64,000 nucleotides of DNA, taken from a virus. A program made the translations under genes and the position numbers. Below are positions 58,541 to 64,000 of this stretch, piece by piece. Under the pieces are notes generated by a model. That model was not told the DNA's origin and ran no database searches. It saw nothing but the letters and a program-made list of their open reading frames with translations. The stretch spans positions 1 to 64,000 of IMG/VR virus record IMGVR_UViG_3300043673_000084; one strand, written 5' to 3'. How positions within the stretch are numbered: position 1 is the stretch's first letter; every line of letters starts with the position of its first letter.

Positions 58541-59802
58541 GCGGCATCCTTGAGCGCGGCGCGCAGCCAAGGAAATCGCTTTCCGATGCCAGATCTAAGG
58601 CGGAAACTGTCAGCGTGACTGAAATGTCCTGCGTAACTAGAGCAAACTGATTTCAGTTCATCCAGCGCGTCGATGTCACTAGTTACCTTCCCATCGATGA
58701 CGTTCCGATTGCGCCATTCGGTGATCTTTGCGATGCAATGTCCTGATACTCGGCGGCGCACCACGGTATGGGTCGGATATACCACGTACCCAAGGAAGTC
58801 GATTCCAGCCGAGACCGGCTTTAGTTTTATGTCAGCCTTGAGCTCAAGCGACAGTTGATCGGCCAGAAATCTCTCGATCTCGATTCGCCACTGATTCAAC
58901 TGATCTCGGTCTGAATGCAGCAGAACGAAATCATCCACGTATCTTAGGTAGCGCTTTACCGCCAATCGACGCTTGACGAACTGGTCCAATCGATCCAGGT
59001 ATACGTTTGCAAAAAATTGGCTCGATAGATTGCCGATCGGGATACCGAATCCGGCCGGCGCGCGCTCCAGGCGCTTATGCTCTGGGATGGAAGCTAACTC
59101 TGCGGGAGTGCAGGCGTATCTCACGCCATAAGCAACAGGCGATCGCTTCAGCAGCGCGTGGACGGCATGCTGACACTCTGGCGATACGCCAAAGCGCTCC
59201 ATTTTTTCCTTGAGCATTCGATAAAGAATCGGCCGGCTGATCCGGTTGAAGAAATTCTTGATGTCAAGTTGCAGGAAATGCCCTGCACCGGTCTGCCGGA
59301 CAAACTGTTGAAGTCTCCGGACGGCAGCGTGCGTTCCCTTGCCAATTCGGTTCGAATAGCTGTCGAAAATGAATGATTGCTCGTAAATTCGCTCCAGCTG
59401 CGGGACAAGCCAGTGGTGAACGACCCTATCGGAGAAGTCTGGCGCGTGAATTTCACGTGCCTTCGGCGCTTTTGCGACAAAGCAGGTTGTCGGACTCGGT
59501 TCCCAAGTGCCGGCCAGAAGAGACTTCTCAAGTTCAATCAGCCGGTCGATCCATTGATCATCGAAGGACAATTGATTCGGGCTTGGCTTCTTGCGTCGGT
59601 GAGCCCTACGCATAGCAGTGTGGAGGGCACGGAAACTCGGCGTTTGACTCTCACTGGCGCGGACCGCGCGGACACGATAGTCGTTGTTCTGGTTGTTCCA
59701 GTTCGTATTGCCATTGTTGAAATTGACTATCCACGCGTAATCGGCTGTTATCCCACGCACTTGAGACGCGGCCGCGCGGTCGGGCAGGCGCGGCGTTGTC
59801 AT
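58537..59802 (-). CDS. DGR reverse transcriptase with template repeat in its N-terminal coding region
   Basis: 421 aa. RT marks: FLQLDIKNFFNRIS (motif A, Asp180), GIPIGNLSSQFFANVYLDRL (DGR-type GxxxSQ motif 4, 253-262) and LRYVDDFVLLH (YVDD, 288-291). The conserved RT core starts near residue 55; residues ~19-50 are the translated TR (WIVNFNNGNTNWNNQNN). The ATG at 59802 overlaps the Avd stop (ATGA) and has GAGG seven bases upstream. The next in-frame ATG (59613, residue 64) has no Shine-Dalgarno, so the TR is probably translated. It should copy TR RNA with adenine errors and place the cDNA into the VRs. Confidence 0.92.
   Translation of the reverse strand: MTTPRLPDRAAASQVRGITADYAWIVNFNNGNTNWNNQNNDYRVRAVRASESQTPSFRALHTAMRRAHRRKKPSPNQLSFDDQWIDRLIELEKSLLAGTWEPSPTTCFVAKAPKAREIHAPDFSDRVVHHWLVPQLERIYEQSFIFDSYSNRIGKGTHAAVRRLQQFVRQTGAGHFLQLDIKNFFNRISRPILYRMLKEKMERFGVSPECQHAVHALLKRSPVAYGVRYACTPAELASIPEHKRLERAPAGFGIPIGNLSSQFFANVYLDRLDQFVKRRLAVKRYLRYVDDFVLLHSDRDQLNQWRIEIERFLADQLSLELKADIKLKPVSAGIDFLGYVVYPTHTVVRRRVSGHCIAKITEWRNRNVIDGKVTSDIDALDELKSVCSSYAGHFSHADSFRLRSGIGKRFPWLRAALKDAA
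59653..59747 (-). repeat. TR: DGR template repeat (TR), 95 bp
   Basis: Shares 95 bp with both VRs. It carries 28 coding-strand adenines, mostly in nine AAY (Asn) codons. VR1 differs at 15 and VR2 at 13 of these adenines; the 67 non-adenine positions are identical in all three copies. It lies in frame inside the RT gene, residues ~19-50. Confidence 0.95.
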
Positions 59803-60230
59803 GGTCTTGCCTCTGAGGCGGCATGGGAACTCAGAATCTCGGCACTCTGGAACGGCAATTGTTTTGCCGCTCCATTCTGGCCATTTGAACGCTGCTGCTT
59901 ACGCCACCCTCCACACTGCTTGCCCAGGTCCGAGGCTAACTTCGCGAGCATTTCGAACTGCGCGAAACTCACGAAGGCCTCGATGTTCTTGCCGAGTTGT
60001 AGACTCAGCTTAAAATCGTCAACCGCCCATATCAGTTTGTCGGTCCATTGCGCCTGGTGCTTTCGATCCCTCCAGGCGCGATGAGCCAATTGCGCCACGC
60101 GCATTGCTTGTTCCCGGAGTCTGGCTCCATGCGAATATTTGTGATACCTCGTAAAGCGGCGAACCGCCTGCTCTATTTCAAGAAGCAAGCGCTCCGCATT
60201 TTTCACGATGGGCGGTAAGTCAAGACTCAT
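59799..60230 (-). CDS. avd: Avd-like DGR accessory protein
   Basis: 143 aa. Basic four-helix-bundle-type protein (AERLLLEIEQAVRRFTRYHK, LREQAMRVAQLAHRAW, LKLSLQLGKNIEAFVSFAQF), matching the Avd/S23-like family that binds the RT and TR RNA in DGRs. Coupled by ATGA to target 2 upstream (60227-60230) and RT downstream (59799-59802). The C-terminal ~35 residues are low-complexity. Confidence 0.88.
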   Translation of the reverse strand: MSLDLPPIVKNAERLLLEIEQAVRRFTRYHKYSHGARLREQAMRVAQLAHRAWRDRKHQAQWTDKLIWAVDDFKLSLQLGKNIEAFVSFAQFEMLAKLASDLGKQCGGWRKQQRSNGQNGAAKQLPFQSAEILSSHAASEARP

Positions 60231-60772
60231 CTAACGTTCCAAAAATCCGAATTTCCCTGACTGGCGCGGACCGCGCGGACACGATAGCCGTTGTCCTGGT
60301 CGTCCCAGAGCGCACCGCCATTGCCGAAATAGACTATCCACGCGGAATCGGCTGGGTTTGAATGGGCCGGAGTCGACGTCCAGTAGTACGTTGACTTGCA
60401 CTCAAAGAAATCCGTGTCGATACACGGATCGTGGCGCTCATAGTCAACCAGCGTCAGCAATTCACGGATCGTCGGGAGTCGCCAATCTGAATGGCCGCCA
60501 ACTCGAAGGTTGGCGCAGGCGTCCTTGGCCTTAGCCCAGTTCATCTCGCCAAGTGACTTCTGAGCCCATACGAGGCCGGTGGCGGAATCGCCAACCATTT
60601 CATCGCCAAGTTTCGAAAACCGCGCATTGATCGCAATGCGCGGATTTACATCTATCCCGGGACTGTCACTCTCATTGCACAAAGTGCTTGTGATAGCGAA
60701 TATTTCCCTTGGGGAAGCCTTTGCGATTCTCTGCGCGATCAATTCGCGCAGTTCATTGCCAAGTGTTTTCAC
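60227..60772 (-). CDS. DGR target protein 2 (DUF1566/C-type-lectin-like)
   Basis: 181 aa, GGGAG upstream of the ATG. Residues ~60-180 are a DUF1566/Lcl-type domain: ATGLVWAQKSL, then GGHSDWRLPTIRELLTLVD, then TYYWTSTPAHSNPADSAW. VR2 encodes residues ~140-171 near the C-terminus, followed by ten fixed residues (QGNSDFWNVR without the first). An extra ~50-residue N-terminal part is absent from target 1. No signal or membrane segment. The variable loop should contact a ligand, probably on a cell or virion surface. Confidence 0.88.
   Translation of the reverse strand: MKTLGNELRELIAQRIAKASPREIFAITSTLCNESDSPGIDVNPRIAINARFSKLGDEMVGDSATGLVWAQKSLGEMNWAKAKDACANLRVGGHSDWRLPTIRELLTLVDYERHDPCIDTDFFECKSTYYWTSTPAHSNPADSAWIVYFGNGGALWDDQDNGYRVRAVRASQGNSDFWNVR
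60260..60354 (-). repeat. VR2: DGR variable repeat 2 (VR2)
   Basis: 95 bp at the 3' end of target 2. Thirteen substitutions relative to the TR, all at template adenines, including changes to C, G and T. Immediately past the repeat (60259) the base is G on the plus strand, where the TR has C. Confidence 0.95.
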
Positions 60773-60797
60773 TTCGATCTCTCCCTAAAAACCTAAA

Positions 60798-61211
60798 TTA
60801 CTGACTGGCGCGGACCGCGCGGACACGATAGCCGTCGTTCTGGGCGCCCCAGTCCGCACCGCCATCGTCGAAATCGACTAACCACGCGCAATCGGCTGGA
60901 TACTTGGCGACCACTGTTCCAGTCCAATACCAATCGTTGTGGCAGTTCGGAAAGAATCCCTTGTCGATGGCAGGCTCGAACTTGGTTCGGTCTGCCAGCA
61001 TGAAGAGCTCTTCAACGGTCGGCAGACGCCAATCTTTGAAGCCAGCCACTTCAGATCCGTTTGCGTGAGACTGAGCGGCAGCGAAATTCAGTTCTTCGGT
61101 CTCGCCGGCGTCCCAAATAAGCCCCGTCGTGTTGTCGAGAACGGCTACCCATTCATTGGCGCCGTCATCCAATTTCGCGCCATCCTTTCCAATCTTCGTG
61201 AACCTATTCAT
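60798..61211 (-). CDS. DGR target protein 1 (DUF1566/C-type-lectin-like)
   Basis: 137 aa, AGAGGA upstream of the ATG. The whole protein is a minimal DUF1566 domain: NTTGLIWDAGETEELNF, then FKDWRLPTVEELFMLADR, then DWYWTGTVVAKYPADCAW. VR1 encodes residues ~106-136, and the protein ends one residue later. No signal peptide. It is 25 bp upstream of target 2; the two share the same fold and VR but little else, so they are old duplicates. Confidence 0.88.
   Translation of the reverse strand: MNRFTKIGKDGAKLDDGANEWVAVLDNTTGLIWDAGETEELNFAAAQSHANGSEVAGFKDWRLPTVEELFMLADRTKFEPAIDKGFFPNCHNDWYWTGTVVAKYPADCAWLVDFDDGGADWGAQNDGYRVRAVRASQ
60804..60898 (-). repeat. VR1: DGR variable repeat 1 (VR1)
   Basis: 95 bp at the 3' end of target 1. 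Fifteen substitutions relative to the TR, all at template adenines. The plus-strand base past the repeat is G (60803) against C in the TR, as in VR2. Confidence 0.95.
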
Positions 61212-61229
61212 TTGTATCCTCTTGTTGAT

Positions 61230-61685
61230 TTAAGCGGCAGCGCCGTATTTTTCGTCGGCGTATCTCGAAACTTCGGCGGCCAGGTCGGACTGCGCCATGT
61301 CCAGGAGGCGGGCGCAGATCGTCATCATTCCCCCCATGATTCGGCCAAACTCCACGTCATCCGGGATCGCGTCATAACTGAGGCTCCCAGGCATATTTTT
61401 GATCTCGCCATCCACGGTCGTGTATTCCCTGGTGTAGCCAGATTCCTCGGCGATGGCGTAGCGGAAATTGGTGAAGGTCATGAACTTCTTTTCCCAATGT
61501 TCCGGCAGGTTCGCCCAGGTCAGATTCAGCAGGGCCATGCAAAGTTTGTGGTGCTGGTAGTTGCGTGGCTTCACTACATCTGCGCGATAGACCTCACCGA
61601 TCTTGTACTTGCGATGAACGTCCTGGGACGCCTCGTCGGCGCATACAAAGCCGGTGAGAGTCTTGCGCAGATATAGTTGAGCCAT
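61230..61685 (-). CDS. DUF1367 phage protein
   Basis: 151 aa. AQLYLRKTLTGFVCADEAS, KIGEVYRADVVKPRNYQHHK and CMALLNLTWANLPEHWEKKF match DUF1367 of lambdoid phages (NinB-region analogue). Separated from the SbcC-like gene by three bases and from target 1 by 18. Function unknown. Confidence 0.85.
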   Translation of the reverse strand: MAQLYLRKTLTGFVCADEASQDVHRKYKIGEVYRADVVKPRNYQHHKLCMALLNLTWANLPEHWEKKFMTFTNFRYAIAEESGYTREYTTVDGEIKNMPGSLSYDAIPDDVEFGRIMGGMMTICARLLDMAQSDLAAEVSRYADEKYGAAA

Positions 61686-61688
61686 GGA

Positions 61689-63002
61689 CTAGGCCGCTTC
61701 TTCGGTCGCGGCCTTCACGCGCCCATCGGATATCACCAGCGCTGAATCGCTGTGCGCGAATACCGATTCCACCCACACCTGGCATTCGTTCTCGGCGGCC
61801 ATCGCGGTCAGAAGCGCGAAGCTCTCCTGGTCCAGTAGTCCGCCATCGCGGATCCTGATGACCCGAAGCTTGCTGTTCGAGCGCATCGCTATGGCAATGC
61901 TGGCCTTCAGTTGCTCGGCGCTTGATGCCTGATCGAACGGCAGGCCATTCAGCGTTATGAACCCATCCCCAAACCCCAAGCCATCCACGGGCATTTCGGC
62001 GGCCGCAATGGCGTCGTTCTTCGCTTTGGTGCGGGCCTTGATGCTGGCGGACAATTCGTCGGACTTGAGGGCTGCATCGGTCGCAACCTTTTCCAGCGAT
62101 GACTTTTTGCGGCGAGCCTCGGATGCGGTTCGGATGCGAGCGTTAAGCGCCTGGGTCTGCGTCAGTCCGGCGCGCAGCTCCTTGACGTCCTTCAGTGCCT
62201 CCAGGGGCGGGAGTGCCTGTACGGCCTCGCGTTGCTCATTCACCTGGCGATCCAGGGACAACGCAACGGTCTCCATTTGCTCGGCCTTGGCCCGAAGGTC
62301 AGCGGCTTCCTTGCGGCGTTCGTCGGCGGTCCTGACAAGGCGCGCGACGTCAGAGATGACGTTGTTTCGGCGGTTCAACTCCTTTTCGATGTCTGAATTG
62401 AACTGCGCGGCGCCGGCGATATCGTCCAGCAGCTTGGATTCGTCGGTCTCGTCTTCCGGTAGATCTCCCGGAATTTCGATCAGACCGGCGGCGGCCTTCG
62501 CTTCCTCCATGCGCTTATTCGCTTCGGCGCGGCGCTCAAAGTCGCCACGGTTCTGGTTATCGACCTTTTCAAAATCGATTCCAGGCACGAATCCGCGCAG
62601 CATGTCGAACTGTTCTTTCGGCTTCTTGCGGGAGAATTCCAGGGGGTCGAATGTCAGACTAGACAGCAGCGCATCCAGCATTGTCTGCGGGCTCTTGTAG
62701 CTCGAGCCGTCTGCCCCCTCGACCTTGACCGATGTCGTGAACTTGTCATCGCCCTGGCGCTTGAATGTGCGCGTGACGATCAACTCACCAAGGTCTAGCT
62801 TTATACTGGCCCTTTCTGCGCCGCGGCGGATCGGCTCGCTTTGGATGGTGCCGACACCGGCAAGGGCCCACCAGATGGCATCCAGGGTGCTGGTCTTGCC
62901 ATTGGCGTTAGCACCACTGATTTCAATGACATCGCCCTCTGGTGTAATGTCCACGGCATAGAGCCGCTTCAGGTTTTCTGCTTCCAATCGTAGGATCTTC
63001 AC
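61689..63002 (-). CDS. SbcC/RecN-like ATPase
   Basis: 437 aa. KILRLEAENLKRLYAVDITP and Walker A SGANANGKTS (30-38) at the start; a long coiled coil (~160-340), then the C-terminal ATPase half (GFGDGFITLNGLPFDQASSA with signature-like Ser/Gly, and LRVIRIRDGGLLDQ). This is an SMC-type end-recognition ATPase, shorter than SbcC, placed beside RecT: likely a phage recombination factor. Confidence 0.8.
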   Translation of the reverse strand: MKILRLEAENLKRLYAVDITPEGDVIEISGANANGKTSTLDAIWWALAGVGTIQSEPIRRGAERASIKLDLGELIVTRTFKRQGDDKFTTSVKVEGADGSSYKSPQTMLDALLSSLTFDPLEFSRKKPKEQFDMLRGFVPGIDFEKVDNQNRGDFERRAEANKRMEEAKAAAGLIEIPGDLPEDETDESKLLDDIAGAAQFNSDIEKELNRRNNVISDVARLVRTADERRKEAADLRAKAEQMETVALSLDRQVNEQREAVQALPPLEALKDVKELRAGLTQTQALNARIRTASEARRKKSSLEKVATDAALKSDELSASIKARTKAKNDAIAAAEMPVDGLGFGDGFITLNGLPFDQASSAEQLKASIAIAMRSNSKLRVIRIRDGGLLDQESFALLTAMAAENECQVWVESVFAHSDSALVISDGRVKAATEEAA

Positions 63003-63196
63003 TTTTTGTTTTCCTTTGCTTTGATTGCGTCTGTGATGTAGCGCTGACCGGCGGCGGTGGCCGCCTGTGGGCTGATGAAGAAATTGCTCAGTTCTTCATC
63101 GTCAACGTAGGCGAGGAAGTCAGGGCCCATGAACCGCACCGCAATCAATCGATCGCGGTACAGTTCGGGCAGTCCCACAAGCGGCCGCTGGATCAT
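62999..63196 (-). CDS. hypothetical protein (65 aa)
   Basis: 65 aa, between RecT and the ATPase, overlapping both by 4 bases. FMGPDFLAYVDDEELSNFFI; no family recognised. Confidence 0.55.
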   Translation of the reverse strand: MIQRPLVGLPELYRDRLIAVRFMGPDFLAYVDDEELSNFFISPQAATAAGQRYITDAIKAKENKK

Positions 63197-64000
63197 TTCT
63201 TTTCCTTCGCGGCCTTTGCGTCGCGCTGTTCGATGAATTCCTTGCGGTCGTGGAAGGTCGCTTCCAAGGAAATTGGAATCTCAACTGCCTTGAAGGCAAC
63301 TGAGACCAGCTTCCACAGCAGCTTGAGCGCATCGATGGTCTCGGCTGACTTCAGCAACTCAATTGTTTGCGCCGGCGTCTGAACACGTATGCGCTCGATT
63401 TGCTTTAGATCATCGGTATCGAAGTCCGGCTCCGCAGCCCTCGTCGCTGATTCGGCCTTATCCGCCGGCGGCTTGTCGTTGGCCTTCGGCGTGTCGGTCG
63501 GTTGCGCCTGGTCGGTGGATTCGGACTGCGCCGGCGGCGGGATGAATGCGGCGTCAATGGCATCCTTCAGGTCGATGCTCTGACGATTCCCCATCTCGGA
63601 CGTCTGATCAAGCATCAGCGCTGTCGCCAATTCAATGGACATTGGCATGTACTTGAGCACCTGGAGCAGCGGCACCTTGCGCCCGTACATTTCGAAATTG
63701 TTGTACGAGTAGTGCTTCTTCCCCACCTTGTTGTATTTGTTGCGGTGTCGGACGATCTTGCCAACTGGCCAGACTTCCATCACCGGGTACTCAGCACCCT
63801 TGACTCGACCAATCGCGTAGCAGTGCGTCAGCTTTTCTGGATCTTCATCCCCACCAGACGGCACGTGCTTGAGATACGGGCTGCTACCGAATTCGAATTC
63901 GAAGAAGTCTCCCTGGTATACGGCGCCGGTCCAGACCGATGCGCGGCCGCTGCGGTTCACCAGGTCGCACAGGCCACGCCAGCCAGGAACAAACTGGCAT
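63193..64000 (-). CDS. recT: RecT single-strand annealing protein (5' end outside window)
   Basis: At least 269 residues; the frame is open through the window edge, so the true N-terminus (~100 residues) is missing. CQFVPGWRGLCDLVNRSGRA, then WTGAVYQGDFFEFEFGSSPY is the central RecT signature, and KHYSYNNFEMYGRKVPLLQV follows. The C-terminal ~110 residues are an unusual Pro/Thr/Ala-rich linker and charged tail. RecT anneals exonuclease-resected strands in phage recombination; the nuclease partner is probably just outside the window. Confidence 0.9.
   Translation of the reverse strand, partial: CQFVPGWRGLCDLVNRSGRASVWTGAVYQGDFFEFEFGSSPYLKHVPSGGDEDPEKLTHCYAIGRVKGAEYPVMEVWPVGKIVRHRNKYNKVGKKHYSYNNFEMYGRKVPLLQVLKYMPMSIELATALMLDQTSEMGNRQSIDLKDAIDAAFIPPPAQSESTDQAQPTDTPKANDKPPADKAESATRAAEPDFDTDDLKQIERIRVQTPAQTIELLKSAETIDALKLLWKLVSVAFKAVEIPISLEATFHDRKEFIEQRDAKAAKEKK

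Noticed and set aside
58537-59802. Retron or group II intron interpretation of the RT
   Set aside because: No msr/msd-like structured repeat or intron domains are seen, while TR/VR adenine-specific differences and Avd fit a DGR.
1-64000. CRISPR arrays, rRNA genes and insertion sequences
   Set aside because: No regularly spaced repeats with spacers, rRNA segments or transposase-like ORFs were seen.

Overview
The window is 64 kb of a temperate tailed phage (a free, circular-form phage genome or a contig made from one), GC-rich and packed with genes, many sharing 4-base ATGA or GTGA stop/start overlaps. The morphogenesis genes (DUF1073 portal, MuF-like protein, DUF2213 protease, DUF2184 capsid, DUF3383 sheath, DUF3277 tube, Gp138-type spike, baseplate J, DUF2612) are those of a contractile-tailed myovirus. 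Gene families such as DUF1364, DUF1367, DUF2303 and DUF4942, plus an attachment site made of the 3' part of a tRNA-Arg(CCU), point to a gamma- or betaproteobacterial host; this is inference. RecT is cut by the right edge, so the genome is longer than the window.

Layout. 1-1413 (minus): start of a leftward early operon of small zinc-ribbon and DUF6011-type genes. 1414-3100: immunity region with an S24-type repressor (minus), a small Cro-like gene (plus), and a cluster of GTTCGCA-core operator-like sites. 3116-10963 (plus): rightward early/middle operon with a uracil-DNA-glycosylase-like protein, a DUF5131 protein, an HNH-like protein, a replication protein gene with two exact 18-bp palindromes and a short repeat tract, a VSR-like nuclease and many small unknowns. 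10960-44519 (plus): terminase, portal, head, tail, baseplate, fibres and lysis. The head module is split by a 9.7-kb accessory block (14918-24598) with two secreted beta-helix-type proteins, a methyltransferase-DUF115 fusion and a 21-residue-repeat protein. 44520-44705: gene-free stretch with three consecutive hairpins. 44706-48933 (minus): an accessory block with an acyltransferase-3 membrane protein, a cupin and DUF4942. 48934-49279: promoter and attP. 49472-64000 (minus): distal part of the leftward operon, with integrase, an excisionase-like gene, a C5 DNA methyltransferase, DUF2303, the diversity-generating retroelement (DGR), an SbcC-like ATPase and RecT.

The highlight is the DGR at 58537-61211. 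Two tandem DUF1566-type target genes each end in a 95-bp variable repeat (VR). They are followed by an Avd-like accessory gene and a DGR-type reverse transcriptase whose N-terminal coding sequence contains the 95-bp template repeat (TR). VR1 differs from the TR at 15 positions and VR2 at 13, and all 28 differences fall on template adenines. Unusually, the TR is translated in frame as the front of the RT gene, and the cassette lies in the recombination operon, not beside tail-fibre genes.

On a circular map the two minus-strand blocks at the window edges join into one leftward operon running from the immunity region through RecT, the DGR and the methyltransferase to the integrase and attP. The rightward operon replicates and builds the virion. 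The leftward block between lysis and attP holds likely lysogenic-conversion genes.
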